Assembly (NCBI RefSeq): GCF_902497995.1
Contig: NZ_CABVII010000001.1
Span: forward strand, 248,001-312,000
Direction of reading: 5' to 3'
Source: Pseudomonas fluorescens
GTDB taxonomy: Bacteria; Pseudomonadota; Gammaproteobacteria; Pseudomonadales; Pseudomonadaceae
DNA length: 64,000 nt
Shown here: positions 44,378 to 53,640 of the stretch, piece after piece
Numbering within the stretch: the first letter of the stretch is position 1
Layout of the letters: every line of letters begins with the position of its first letter
The notes under the pieces: model-generated
The model's input: the letters and a program-made list of their open reading frames with translations, nothing else
What the model was told of the DNA's origin: nothing
Databases searched by the model: none
Program-made: the position numbers and the translations under genes

Positions 44378-44669
44378 CATCCTCGACCAGGCGAAAATAG
44401 CCGGCCTGAATGCGGTTGTAGTCCACGATCGTCAGCGCCTCCATGTCCTTGGTGCCGGCCTCCGCCAGCGAGGCAAACAGGATCATTTCGCGCTTTTCCG
44501 CATCGCCACCGGATTGCAGGGTGGCGGCGCGCAAATCCAGCACCGTGGGCGCGCGCAAGCTGACGCGCTGGACCTTCACCTGGTTGATGTCCGAGGCCTT
44601 GCGCAAGGTGATGTTCGCGCCCTCTTCGGTCAGTTCCAGCCAGCTTGGCAGTTTTTTTGCAGTCGTCAT
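44352..44669 (-). CDS. P2 gpE-like tail assembly protein
   Basis: 105 residues: KASDINQVKVQRVSLRAPTV ... MILFASLAEAGTKDMEAL, the gpE/gp41 chaperone family acting on the tape measure. The stop codon is followed within 26 bases by the E' ORF, the classic E/E' layout. Confidence 0.88.
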   Translation of the reverse strand: MTTAKKLPSWLELTEEGANITLRKASDINQVKVQRVSLRAPTVLDLRAATLQSGGDAEKREMILFASLAEAGTKDMEALTIVDYNRIQAGYFRLVEDDEPYPYDA

Positions 44670-44680
44670 CGTCTTAGTCC

Positions 44681-45184
44681 TTAAATGCCCAGGGCGGCGC
44701 GTTCAGCGGCCAGTTGATCCACGCCATCAATGACGCGCACACAGTTAACCGGGTCGATTTCAAACATCACCTGGCCGTCGATTTCCAGCTTGTAATAGGT
44801 CACGGACACCGCGTATTTAAACTCGGCTTTTTCGCCCGGCTTCCACTCCCCCGGATCGACTTCACGCAGGCCGCCACGCAGGGTGGCCACCACCGCCTTG
44901 GTCGTGCCCTTCTGGCCCTTGAACGAGCCGCGAAACGCCGCGTTAAAACCGGTCTGGTCGAAGGCGCCGAAGTACTTCAGCACCTCGCGACGCACGCCGT
45001 TGGTGGTAAAGCTGGCCTCCAGTTTCTCCAGGCCCATGTCCATGTCGATCGGCGCATCCATACCGCCGGCGCGGTATTCCTCGACCTTGACCGAGACCTT
45101 GGGCAAATTCAGGCTCGGGGCATCGCCTTGCAGGCTGATACCGCCGACAAACATATTGGTGTTGTGCAGTACTTCAGGAATCAT
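44681..45184 (-). CDS. major tail tube protein (P2 FII-like)
   Basis: 167 residues: EVLHNTNMFVGGISLQGDAP, KLEASFTTNGVRREVLKYFGA, the standard FII pattern. It forms the inner tube of the contractile tail. Confidence 0.93.
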   Translation of the reverse strand: MIPEVLHNTNMFVGGISLQGDAPSLNLPKVSVKVEEYRAGGMDAPIDMDMGLEKLEASFTTNGVRREVLKYFGAFDQTGFNAAFRGSFKGQKGTTKAVVATLRGGLREVDPGEWKPGEKAEFKYAVSVTYYKLEIDGQVMFEIDPVNCVRVIDGVDQLAAERAALGI

Positions 45185-45196
45185 GTGCGCGCCTCC

Positions 45197-46357
45197 TTAG
45201 GCTACGTCGAGAACTTCGGTCATCCACTGGTTGGTTACCTCGACTTCAAAGATCGGGTTTTCCGCCGGTGGCACATCAGAGAAACGAATCGACCAGACCA
45301 CCTTGCCCTGCTCGATCTGGCTCGCGGTGTTGCGCTCGGGGTCGGCAAAGACCTCGAAGTTGATCACCGCACCTTGGGCCTTGAGGTCGCGCATAAAGGC
45401 GTTGAGGCCTTCGGTCACTTCCTTGATGTAGGTCTTGGTGATACCCAGGTCGACCGCCCAGCGGTGGCCCGCCTGAATCGCCGCCATGACCATGTCCACG
45501 GTGCGCACACGGGTGACAAACGACCATTTCGCGTCGCTGGACAGGGTGCGGTTGCCCCACAGGCGATAACCGCCGTCGCGAATGATGGTGGTGATATTGG
45601 CGTTGTTGAGGATGTTGGCCCGGCACGACGGATCGTTGTCCAGGTACTCCACGGCGCGGCCAGTGCCGGTGATGCCGGCAATTTCCTTGTTCGACGGCGA
45701 GGACCAGAAGCCATAGCGCGCATCGGTCTGGGCAAACAGGCCGGCCACCATGGCCGAGCCTGCCAGGGTTTCCTCCGCCTCGGTGGTGGTGTTCCAGCGT
45801 TTGATACCCGGGTCGACCAGGAACAGGCGCTTGCCGCTCAGCTCGGTGGCGTAGGCAATCGCGGCTTCGTCGGTCGTGCCGGGGCCGTCGATGATGCCGA
45901 TCGCGCCCAGCTTGCCCACCAGCACGCCCATGGCCACGGCCACCGCTTCGGTTGCGCTGTGTTTGGGCGCCACGATCAGCCGTGGCTGAAGGTTGAACAG
46001 GCTCTTGCCGTCCAGCAGGGCTTGCAGGCCGGTACGCTTACCGTCCACCTGGACACCGCCGATCACCGCGCTGGTCAGCGCCGCCGCCTCGCCCGAGGAC
46101 GTCACCCCGACCGCTACAATGACCGCCGACGCCTGGTCAAAAATCGTCAGAGCGGCCTTGGTGATCGGCGAGTCAGCGCCAAACGCGGCCACCGCCTCAC
46201 GGGGAGTGGTCAGCAGGGTGGGCACGTTGTCCTGTACCAACCCCAGCCCCGGGGTGAAGGTGTCGACCAGGCCGATGATCGACGACGACGGCAAACTGAG
46301 GGTACGGGCGCCGGACTCGACCAGGCTGGTCGTGACACCGTGAAAGAAGCCACTCAT
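45197..46357 (-). CDS. tail sheath protein (P2 FI-like)
   Basis: 386 residues with the sheath order: FFHGVTTSLVESGARTLSLP, RDGGYRLWGNRTLSSDAKWS, and the end GAVINFEVFADPERNTAS. It is the contractile sheath, followed directly by the tube gene. Confidence 0.95.
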   Translation of the reverse strand: MSGFFHGVTTSLVESGARTLSLPSSSIIGLVDTFTPGLGLVQDNVPTLLTTPREAVAAFGADSPITKAALTIFDQASAVIVAVGVTSSGEAAALTSAVIGGVQVDGKRTGLQALLDGKSLFNLQPRLIVAPKHSATEAVAVAMGVLVGKLGAIGIIDGPGTTDEAAIAYATELSGKRLFLVDPGIKRWNTTTEAEETLAGSAMVAGLFAQTDARYGFWSSPSNKEIAGITGTGRAVEYLDNDPSCRANILNNANITTIIRDGGYRLWGNRTLSSDAKWSFVTRVRTVDMVMAAIQAGHRWAVDLGITKTYIKEVTEGLNAFMRDLKAQGAVINFEVFADPERNTASQIEQGKVVWSIRFSDVPPAENPIFEVEVTNQWMTEVLDVA

Positions 46358-46379
46358 AAAAACGCTCTCCTAAGAAACG

Positions 46380-46401
46380 AAAAAACCGCCCATCGGCGGT
46401 T
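46380..46401 (-). terminator. intrinsic terminator between fibre and sheath genes
   Basis: Stem AACCGCC-CATC-GGCGGTT with an A tract on the plus strand. Confidence 0.78.
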
Positions 46402-46425
46402 GCATGAAACGGGGTATTGCCTGAA

Positions 46426-47736
46426 TTACATCGGGCTCAAGCGGTAGCCCACGGCGAGCCAGCGCACGCCGAAGTTCTGCACATTGCCGTCATATTCAGT
46501 GAAACTCAGGGTGAAGCCCGAGGTGGTCAATGAACCTTCGTTCATGGCACACGTCACCGTAGCGGCCGCCACATTGCCGCCACCCAGCTGGGTAATTACG
46601 GGCAGCACAATAAAAGGCGCCGTATCAAACCCCCAGGTGAAGCCGAACGGCACATTCCACATCCCCCCGGGCATATCCCCGAGGTGGACGACACCCCACT
46701 GCACAAACAGCCCGGTGTTTTTGTCCCACCAGAAACCATTGGCGCTGTGCCACAGCAAGGCCGGCGAAGCGGCCCCGAGGCTGGCCCGGGCCGACGGCGC
46801 GTCCCAGCCGCCGGTGCCACCGCGCTGCATGGCCAGCGCGCCGGAGATCACCTTGCTGGCATCAAAGCCGTTCAAGGTCAGCGGCACGTTGACGTCCGTG
46901 GCGCCATTGAGCCAGGCCCCGCCACTGGCGGCCCCGGAAAAGCTCAGGTAACGCCCGGACTGCCACTGCGTCGCGCTACCCGCGTTGCCGGTGGTGGGCC
47001 GGCTCAACGTGCCGGTGGTGATCTTGCTGGCATCGAGCGCAGGAATGTCCCCCGCCGCCAATGGCCCGCCGCCTGTCACCAGGCCCTTGGCGTTGATCGT
47101 GACCTTGCTATAGGCTCCCGGCGCAACCCCTGTATCGGCCAGCGTCAGGGCGATAGTCGGGCTGGCCGTGCCGTCAAACACGGCCTGCCCAGTGCCGTCC
47201 CCCGTCAGCGAAATAGTGCGGGGGGTCTTCAGCTTGACGGCGCTGCCCGCCTCGCCCTTGGCGATCTCCTCGCGCACGGTGCTGAGGGTCGCCATAACCA
47301 GGGATGGGTCATCGATCAACACGATGTTGGCCGTGCTGCTGACCAGGATCTGCACGCGGATACCCAGGGTGCGCCCCGACCCTTGGGCCAGGGGCGGCTT
47401 GAAGGCGGCGGGGTAATTGGCCACCGCGACCAAGGCCCCGGTCGAGTCGTGCAAACCGACCTCGCGCACCCACCAACCGCCCACGTTGGGCGGCAGGATC
47501 AGCTCCGCGACAATCACCGGCCGATCCGCGCGAACCGTCAGCCGGTTTAACGGCAAGCGCAGATTTTCGTGAATCAGTGTTTTTTGCAGTTTCGACGGGA
47601 TTGGCGTGACCCCATTGCCATCACCCACGCTCATGTGGGTGATGTTCCAGTTTGTACCGTTCGCAACAGACTTGGCGAGTTGCGCCGCACCAACATCCGT
47701 CAACATCGCGATATACAAAATATCTTGCTCGGCCAT
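46426..47736 (-). CDS. P2 gpH-like tail fibre
   Basis: 436 residues. The N-terminal 150 residues are the DUF3751 attachment domain (ILYIAMLTDVGAAQLAKSVA, GGWWVREVGLHDSTGALVAV), then a repetitive shaft (TGGGPLAAGDIPALDASKIT, TGTL) and a C-terminal tip (GFWWDKNTGLFVQWG). It binds the host surface. A larger second fibre precedes it. Confidence 0.9.
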   Translation of the reverse strand: MAEQDILYIAMLTDVGAAQLAKSVANGTNWNITHMSVGDGNGVTPIPSKLQKTLIHENLRLPLNRLTVRADRPVIVAELILPPNVGGWWVREVGLHDSTGALVAVANYPAAFKPPLAQGSGRTLGIRVQILVSSTANIVLIDDPSLVMATLSTVREEIAKGEAGSAVKLKTPRTISLTGDGTGQAVFDGTASPTIALTLADTGVAPGAYSKVTINAKGLVTGGGPLAAGDIPALDASKITTGTLSRPTTGNAGSATQWQSGRYLSFSGAASGGAWLNGATDVNVPLTLNGFDASKVISGALAMQRGGTGGWDAPSARASLGAASPALLWHSANGFWWDKNTGLFVQWGVVHLGDMPGGMWNVPFGFTWGFDTAPFIVLPVITQLGGGNVAAATVTCAMNEGSLTTSGFTLSFTEYDGNVQNFGVRWLAVGYRLSPM

Positions 47737-47748
47737 GTATCCGCCTTA

Positions 47749-47848
47749 TTAAAAAAACAACAACGCCGGCAACTCGGCCGGCGTCAGGAATGCATCCGCT
47801 GAAATTGCAGCAGGGCGACTGGCCTTTGCTTCTCCAGGCGAAAATCCG
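47749..47848 (-). other. ORF remnant after the GH16 fibre
   Basis: In a frame overlapping the end of the previous gene it reads FINNGFSPGEAKASRPAAIS then DAFLTPAELPALLFF, and stops at 47749. No start codon is clear. It may be a truncated small tail protein. Confidence 0.3.
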
Positions 47849-50593
47849 TTATTGATGAATAATGTTCCTGAAGTCTCTAAACACGTCGCTGGGGTACGAC
47901 TCAACGATGGCCCGGGCGTGATCTTGTTCCTCGGCAAATGGCGTGATGTCGATGGACTTCACGCACATGGTTTGCAGCGCCCAGTCGGCGCCACGCCCCG
48001 CCCAGTGGGTACTCGCACTCGGGAACCACAGCCCAGCCCAGTACCTGCCTGGAATGTCAGGGACATGCGTGCGGACCGTGTGCATGAGTACCCCGTCAAT
48101 GTAGAACTCCACCCGTGGGTCATCACCCAAGTGCCAGTCATAACGCAACTCATGAAAGTTGCCGTCCGCCAAATTCACCCCATGGTCCACGAAATCATCG
48201 GTGTACTCCGACCAGTACTCCGGGTCCGGGACCGGTGCCCAGTTTGAATCGGACGTCGGGTAGTCCGGCGACTTGGCGTCCCAGTTGCGCTGCTCGCCCA
48301 GCCAGGTATTAAACCGGGCATGGGTGAAAGCCACGTCCTCCTGATCCGGGTTGGTCTTCAGCGCCGTCGGGAACTCGATGTCGATTTCATGGTTGCGCAC
48401 CGTGTAGAAACCATCCACTTCATTGCCGGCGGTGTGCAGGCCGTCTGCCAGATGGCGGTTGAACAGCACCGAGCCGGGGTAGCCTTCCTCGTAGTGGAAA
48501 CTCCAGATGGCATTGCACGCCCCGGGCAGGGTCGTCGGCTTGCACAGGATGCGATAGCTGCCGGGGCCGAAGTAGTCCCGTGTCACCACACAGCCGCCAA
48601 TCCGGGTGTTGAAACCAGAAGGCAGCCCAAAACGGTCGACGCCCTTAATGGGGCCGGCGTACTGATCGCCGAGCGCGGTAATCTCGCACTCGCCCGTGTG
48701 GCGATTCAATACGACGTTGTCACTCACAATGCCGCCATTGAGCCCGCCCCATTGCTTGTGACCGATCATCAGCTCCTTGCGGATGTGGCCGATGGGGCTG
48801 GTGCGAAAATCAACGTGCAAAGGCGTGGTGCGATACTGAAACTTGCGGATCGTGAACAGCCGAGGCGCGGTTTCTGCATAGCCGCTGTAACGGCAGCGGA
48901 TGAGGTAGTTACCCTCAGGCAAGTCAGGCACCGACAGCGTCACCTTGGCGCCCGTCATCACCAGGATGCTGTCATTGACGACATACGTGTTGCCGGTGGC
49001 GATCTCGTGATAAACCACTTCAAATTTCAATGACGGGTCCAAGACGGCCATGGTGCGGGCATCGGTCATGGGCGCATTGCGGACATAAAAGTCCTTGTAG
49101 GTGCCCGTGGTGTACACCACCCCTCCCGGGGTTTCCACTTGCTTAAACGGCACGGGCGCCATGGTGCCGGCTGGCTGGTACGCCCACAAACTGGGGGACA
49201 GCTGAATCTTCGGGTTAAACAGCAGCGTCGTCGCCGTAGACGCTCGCCCACCGATGATAAAGCGCACGGTGGTGGTGATGGTCCCGGCCACAAACGGATC
49301 GGCGCGCAGCACACCATCCACGTACACATGAAACAGACCCTGATCCGAATCGTAGAGCAAACCAATGGTCGAGTTATTTGGGATGGTCGACGTCCACGTC
49401 GTGCCACCGCCCGTCTGCTTGGCAAACTTACGGCCGCTGATGGTGTTGACGCACCAGCCAATTTGCCCCGGCGTCACGTCGTTGGACATGGCCGCATCGG
49501 TCACCCCGAAGTGCACGTCATACGACGTGCGGTTGGCAATCTCGATGTAATACTTGCCCGTGTTGGGCGGCATGTCACCCGACGGCATGGCCCCCCGGTA
49601 GGCGATCAAGGCACTGGTCAGCTCAGACCCACCGCCGCTGATGGCCAGCGAGGCACTGGTGTTGCTCGGCAGAAAGAATTCCGAGGCCGGACCGATCGCC
49701 CCGGGACTGGTGCCAAAGGCAATTTGGATCGGCGTATCGGGCGCCGGATTCCAATACAAGAACTCCTTGTAGACTGTCCCGTTAACACTGCGCGGCAGAT
49801 CCGCCTCGACACTGGCGCTGTCGCCGGTATGCAGTTGCAACTCCAGGAATCGGGTCTCGCCTGCTGGCCGATGCCGAAATACAAACCCCGCCCACTCGTT
49901 GACGGTAATGGCGTCGGCAATTTGCAGAGCCTTGGCATACGTACCGTTCTTGAATTGGCTGTACAACGTGCCAGTGGAATCGAACCACACCGCAAGATGC
50001 TGATCGGCCGTACCTGAATAGTACACAAAGCAAACCTGCCCCAGGCTCGGCATGGCCTTGGGCTTGATCTTGCCGCCAATTTCCCAGTGTTTTTTACCTC
50101 GGGGCTCAGCAACAGCGGCGGCGTCGTTGCCCATCAACCCGAGCAAATCGAAGGGCCCAGCCGGGTCCAGGGGCAATTGGGCGCCTTGCTGTTTGGTCGC
50201 GTCGAAGGCATAGGCTTGCACGCCATTTTCCAGGGTCGGCAAGGGCAGCTCAGTCCCGAACAGTTCCAGCTTGGCAAAGTTGTCAAGATGGTCGCTGAGG
50301 CTGCCTCTGAAGGTGTAGAACGCTCCCACGCGGGGCTCCGGCGTGACGATGTCCGTCAGGCCAAAACCATTGATGTCCAACCCGCCCTGGAGTGGTCCGC
50401 CGGCCCGATACTTCAGATTGAACACATCCAGGAATTCGTTTGGCGGAGCCGTCTCGTCGCTGTAACTTTCCACCCAGGCACCGTTAACCCCCACCAGTCG
50501 GACTTTTTCTTTAACCCACTGACCGCTTCTTGCGACATAGGTGTCCTTGACCTTGTGCCAGGCCTGGTCCTTGGCAACGTGCAAAGCCACCAT
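47849..50593 (-). CDS. large tail fibre/spike with SPRY and GH16 glycosidase-like domains
   Basis: 914 residues. About residues 338-441 form a SPRY-like domain (KYYIEIANRTSYDVHFGVTD; YDSDQGLFHVYVDGV). Residues 650-880 resemble glycoside hydrolase family 16: the catalytic E-x-D-x-E is seen as HEIDIEF near residue 735, followed by WHLGDDPRVEFYIDGVLMHT and ended by WAGLWFP. GH16 enzymes cut beta-glucans, agar-like or other galactans, so this may be a depolymerase against host exopolysaccharide. The start ATG at 50593 follows GGAG. It lies between I and the H-type fibre, where P2 phages keep host-specificity genes. Confidence 0.78.
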   Translation of the reverse strand: MVALHVAKDQAWHKVKDTYVARSGQWVKEKVRLVGVNGAWVESYSDETAPPNEFLDVFNLKYRAGGPLQGGLDINGFGLTDIVTPEPRVGAFYTFRGSLSDHLDNFAKLELFGTELPLPTLENGVQAYAFDATKQQGAQLPLDPAGPFDLLGLMGNDAAAVAEPRGKKHWEIGGKIKPKAMPSLGQVCFVYYSGTADQHLAVWFDSTGTLYSQFKNGTYAKALQIADAITVNEWAGFVFRHRPAGETRFLELQLHTGDSASVEADLPRSVNGTVYKEFLYWNPAPDTPIQIAFGTSPGAIGPASEFFLPSNTSASLAISGGGSELTSALIAYRGAMPSGDMPPNTGKYYIEIANRTSYDVHFGVTDAAMSNDVTPGQIGWCVNTISGRKFAKQTGGGTTWTSTIPNNSTIGLLYDSDQGLFHVYVDGVLRADPFVAGTITTTVRFIIGGRASTATTLLFNPKIQLSPSLWAYQPAGTMAPVPFKQVETPGGVVYTTGTYKDFYVRNAPMTDARTMAVLDPSLKFEVVYHEIATGNTYVVNDSILVMTGAKVTLSVPDLPEGNYLIRCRYSGYAETAPRLFTIRKFQYRTTPLHVDFRTSPIGHIRKELMIGHKQWGGLNGGIVSDNVVLNRHTGECEITALGDQYAGPIKGVDRFGLPSGFNTRIGGCVVTRDYFGPGSYRILCKPTTLPGACNAIWSFHYEEGYPGSVLFNRHLADGLHTAGNEVDGFYTVRNHEIDIEFPTALKTNPDQEDVAFTHARFNTWLGEQRNWDAKSPDYPTSDSNWAPVPDPEYWSEYTDDFVDHGVNLADGNFHELRYDWHLGDDPRVEFYIDGVLMHTVRTHVPDIPGRYWAGLWFPSASTHWAGRGADWALQTMCVKSIDITPFAEEQDHARAIVESYPSDVFRDFRNIIHQ

Positions 50594-50595
50594 GC

Positions 50596-50868
50596 TTAAT
50601 TCTCCACTACGAACCACTCCTCACCGTCCCGAGGGATAGTGCTGGGCGCGGATGTGCTGATAGTCCTGTTGTTTTCAAGGAGAGCGGTAAGCTCGCCAGC
50701 GCCCGTGTCTCGCATGCTCGCAATGACCTGCTTCAGGTTTGGGATATCGCCGGAACCGGTCGGGATCGCAGCCGCCGCCTCTGTGTCATTGGCAAACCGG
50801 TAAACGATATTACTGCCCGCTTCTGCTTTCACCGTGGCGGTCTCTAACCGCCCTGCCTGGTCTACCAT
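50596..50868 (-). CDS. small phage protein, 90 aa
   Basis: MVDQAGRLETATVKAEAGSN start with AGGA upstream. It ends with WFVVEN, three bases before the fibre gene. Placed between I and the GH16 fibre, so probably a fibre or baseplate accessory. Confidence 0.65.
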   Translation of the reverse strand: MVDQAGRLETATVKAEAGSNIVYRFANDTEAAAAIPTGSGDIPNLKQVIASMRDTGAGELTALLENNRTISTSAPSTIPRDGEEWFVVEN

Positions 50869-50949
50869 ATGCAATTTCCTTGGTACTTAAATGTCATTAG
50901 CCCTGCGCGCCAATGCAGGGAGCGCACTGGCAATTACCAAACCTGCTCA

Positions 50950-51585
50950 TCAAGCCCTCATCAGGCCCGGCAAGACGATATTGCTGAAATAGTTGAGGTC
51001 ATTGATCGCCGCTTCCAGACGGCTAAATTCCAGATCCTCTGCCCACAACTCAGCCGAAGAAATCACCGTCTCATCACCCGAGGAGAGCGCCGCGCCCAGG
51101 TAAAAGGTGCCGCTTGGGCTGTAGGTGATGTCCAGCCCCACCAAGTGCCGGCTGATCGGCTTGGTGTCGTTGATCATCCGTTCCAGCTCGGCAATGCCCT
51201 TGTCGCTCAAGCCGCTTTCTAGCAGCGCCAGGCTCAAGCTGAACGTGCCGGGCTCGCCCATGGGCTCTAGTTCATGCCATTCGACGATATCAACGATGTC
51301 AGCAAACGGCTCGACCACCTGGCGCAACGCCGCGATCGTGCCCTTGCGCTTGTGCACCTCGTAGGCAGCGCGTACCGCCTTGCGCTTGATATCCTCCGAC
51401 CACTCCGGGTCCCAGCGGTCCACGCTGCGCTCAATGGCCAGCCACGGCAGCATGCTCGGCGAACAGTTTTCCGGCGACTTGGTGTCGCGCAGCACATCGG
51501 CCAACGCCGGGTGCTCCAGGCCCACTTGCGCCAGGGCCTGCTCCAACAGCGTGCGGTTGGACGGCAACAGGCTGGCATCATTCAT
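50950..51585 (-). CDS. P2 gpI-like baseplate protein
   Basis: 211 residues: LPSNRTLLEQALAQVGLEHP ... LPWLAIERSVDRWDPEWSED, the gpI pattern. It overlaps the stop of J by 8 bases. Confidence 0.92.
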   Translation of the reverse strand: MNDASLLPSNRTLLEQALAQVGLEHPALADVLRDTKSPENCSPSMLPWLAIERSVDRWDPEWSEDIKRKAVRAAYEVHKRKGTIAALRQVVEPFADIVDIVEWHELEPMGEPGTFSLSLALLESGLSDKGIAELERMINDTKPISRHLVGLDITYSPSGTFYLGAALSSGDETVISSAELWAEDLEFSRLEAAINDLNYFSNIVLPGLMRA

Positions 51586-52468
51586 CAGTGCCCCCGATCG
51601 TCACCACCGAGCTGACGCAGTTGGCCGCCTGGTGATCGGCGATCACCACGTCAGCCGCCGGCTTGATCAACTCGACCCGCTGCACCCGTGACACATGCAG
51701 CGCGGCATAGATCGCCGAGCGCCGAATGTCCCGCCCCAACCGGCGCTGGGTGTTGATGTAACGGTCCTTGGACGCATTGGCCTCGATCAGGCTCAATTCG
51801 TTTTCCGGCCCCGGGTACAGATACAGCACCGCCTCAATTTCGTAATCGATCAACTCCGCCGACTGCACAAGCACCCGATCGCCGACCGGGCGAATGGTCT
51901 CGTCGCTCAACGCCACGCGGACGTTGCTCAACAGGTCTTCGGTGGCGACGCCACCGTTAAGCCGGTTGAGGACGCTCACCAGCACCGTGGCCGGGCTCGG
52001 GCTGCTGGCCTTGGCATCGGCCACCCGACCATCGGCCGACAGCGCGTGAAACTCATAGGCGCCGCTCGGCCCCGCCACGGCCATCCCCTCAAAAGCCAGC
52101 AACGTGCGCTCCATCAGCGAATCGTCTTCTTCATACTGCGCCTCGATCGGCGGCACGGCCGTGGGGTCGGCCTCGATCACGGTCAGGCGCTTGACGTTGT
52201 AGTTGGCCGCCAGGTGATCGAGGTCGGTTTTGCGCGCAAAGGCCACCATCTGCGCCTTGGCCGCGTCGTTGATCCGCGCCCGGGTCATCAGCTTTTCATA
52301 GGCCGCCCGTTCCAGCAGCTTGACCACCGGGTCCGACTCCAGGGCGGCGGTCCAGTGGTCGCCCATCAGTGCGCGAAACTCGGTCAACGCCTGCTGGTAA
52401 TACTCCTCAAAGCTCAGCGCCTCGATCACGATCGGCGCCGGCAGGCTGGCCAGGTCCAGAGCGCTCAT
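51578..52468 (-). CDS. baseplate protein J
   Basis: 296 residues with the J family pattern (IVIEALSFEEYYQQALTEFR, NYNVKRLTVIEADPTA, DRVLVQSAELIDYEIEA). It forms the outer baseplate wedge. Its ATG overlaps the W stop (ATGA). Confidence 0.93.
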   Translation of the reverse strand: MSALDLASLPAPIVIEALSFEEYYQQALTEFRALMGDHWTAALESDPVVKLLERAAYEKLMTRARINDAAKAQMVAFARKTDLDHLAANYNVKRLTVIEADPTAVPPIEAQYEEDDSLMERTLLAFEGMAVAGPSGAYEFHALSADGRVADAKASSPSPATVLVSVLNRLNGGVATEDLLSNVRVALSDETIRPVGDRVLVQSAELIDYEIEAVLYLYPGPENELSLIEANASKDRYINTQRRLGRDIRRSAIYAALHVSRVQRVELIKPAADVVIADHQAANCVSSVVTIGGTDE

Positions 52469-52791
52469 GCGTCCACCTCCGTATCAATCTGCAAATCGTC
52501 GAAGGTGCCCCGCACGCGAAAGCGCACTTGCCCATCCAGCACCGCGACCACCTGAATGCTTTCCAGCTTCAGGCGTTTTTCCCAGCGTCCCAGGGCGCGG
52601 GCCGCCTCGGCCTGCACCGCGCTTTTCCAACCCGCGTTAACCGGCAGGTCGACGAAGCGGCGCACCTTGCTGCCGTACTCGGGCAGCATCACCCGCGAGC
52701 CGATCGGCGTGCCGAGGATGTCGGCAATGGACTGGCGCAAATGCTCGATGCCCGAGATCGGCAACCCGGTATGGCGGTCCATTCCGATCAT
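52465..52791 (-). CDS. baseplate protein W (gp25-like)
   Basis: 108 residues: GLPISGIEHLRQSIADILGT ... SRVMLPEYGSKVRRFVDLPV, the gpW/gp25 core. The ATG at 52791 follows GGAG. Confidence 0.92.
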   Translation of the reverse strand: MIGMDRHTGLPISGIEHLRQSIADILGTPIGSRVMLPEYGSKVRRFVDLPVNAGWKSAVQAEAARALGRWEKRLKLESIQVVAVLDGQVRFRVRGTFDDLQIDTEVDA

Positions 52792-52795
52792 GGGT

Positions 52796-53002
52796 TTACT
52801 CCGGCAAGCGCTGGAAAGCCGGGGCTTTGTCGAGGAACGCCAGCGCCTCGGCATCGGCACTGCTGACGCTAACCTGGCCGGCGACCACCGCATGCTGTCG
52901 GCCACTGCGCATGATCAGGGTGCGCGACGTGAACGCGGTGTCCTGGTAAGCGATCGGCCGCGGGCTTTCCGCCTCGGCCTTGGGGGTAGTGGGATTGGCC
53001 AC
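52796..53002 (-). CDS. small phage protein, 68 aa
   Basis: It starts at GTG 53002 (ribosome site GGAGACAAC) with MANPTTPKAEAE, and contains YQDTAFTSRTLIMRSGRQHA. It lies between V and W in many P2-like phages; function unknown. Confidence 0.7.
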   Translation of the reverse strand: MANPTTPKAEAESPRPIAYQDTAFTSRTLIMRSGRQHAVVAGQVSVSSADAEALAFLDKAPAFQRLPE

Positions 53003-53018
53003 AGTTGTCTCCTGATAA

Positions 53019-53042
53019 CAAAAAGCCCGCACGCGGCGGGCT
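53019..53042 (-). terminator. intrinsic terminator after gene V
   Basis: Stem AGCCCGC-ACGCG-GCGGGCT with an A tract on the plus strand. Confidence 0.75.
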
Positions 53043-53058
53043 GGCTAAAGGGTTGCGT

Positions 53059-53640
53059 TTAGTGCTGGTGGTTCGGCGTGTTGCCAGCGGTGTCGATGAT
53101 CGATCCGCCGCCGAGAATGTCGGCCGTTACGCGTAACGCGCCATTGATCAACACGTCACCGTAAATCGTGACGTCACCGTCCAGGGCGATCGCACCGGAC
53201 GTCACCACCACGGCGTTATCGGTCACGGTCGCGGCCGAACTGCCGACCGCGATTTCCACCGATCCGCTCGGCAGGACAATGCTGTACCGCTTGGCCTGCC
53301 AGTCGTAAGTCAGCGAGCCGCCATCGTCGAACAGCCAGCGCTCGACATGGTCGCGGGTGTCCGGGGCCGGTCCCGCGTTGCCGTACAGCCCCGGCACAAA
53401 GGTGCCTTGCGACACGTCACCGCTGGCACTGATCAATGCGCCCTGCTCGTTCATGCTGGGCACTCGCCAGTGCCGCGCCTTGCCGGCCGCCAGGCTGTGC
53501 CAGCGCACCCAGGCGCTGATCCATTCGCCGTCCGACACCCGACACACCGGCGGCACCGCTGCCAGGTCCAGAGCAACCACGTAGCACGGCTTGACCAGCC
53601 CGGCCAGCATGCGGTCATGTTCGGCGCCGGCGTAACTCAT
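53059..53640 (-). CDS. baseplate spike protein V with HxH tip
   Basis: 193 residues: an OB-like start (VALDLAAVPPVCRVSDGEWI), then a beta-helix repeat, and the extreme end TPNHQH, the HxH iron-binding tip motif of P2 gpV. It pierces the outer membrane. Its ATG overlaps the stop of the gene upstream (ATGA). A GTTACGCGTAAC palindrome lies in its coding sequence. Confidence 0.93.
   Translation of the reverse strand: MSYAGAEHDRMLAGLVKPCYVVALDLAAVPPVCRVSDGEWISAWVRWHSLAAGKARHWRVPSMNEQGALISASGDVSQGTFVPGLYGNAGPAPDTRDHVERWLFDDGGSLTYDWQAKRYSIVLPSGSVEIAVGSSAATVTDNAVVVTSGAIALDGDVTIYGDVLINGALRVTADILGGGSIIDTAGNTPNHQH
53126..53137. repeat. GTTACGCGTAAC palindrome, copy 3
   Basis: A perfect 12-bp palindrome inside gene V; the same sequence at 40668 and 44231 lies between genes. 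Confidence 0.85.

Noticed and set aside
41883..46447. Long plus-strand frames opposite the tape measure and sheath genes
   Set aside because: Antisense shadows with Arg/His-rich text; the minus-strand phage genes are unambiguous.
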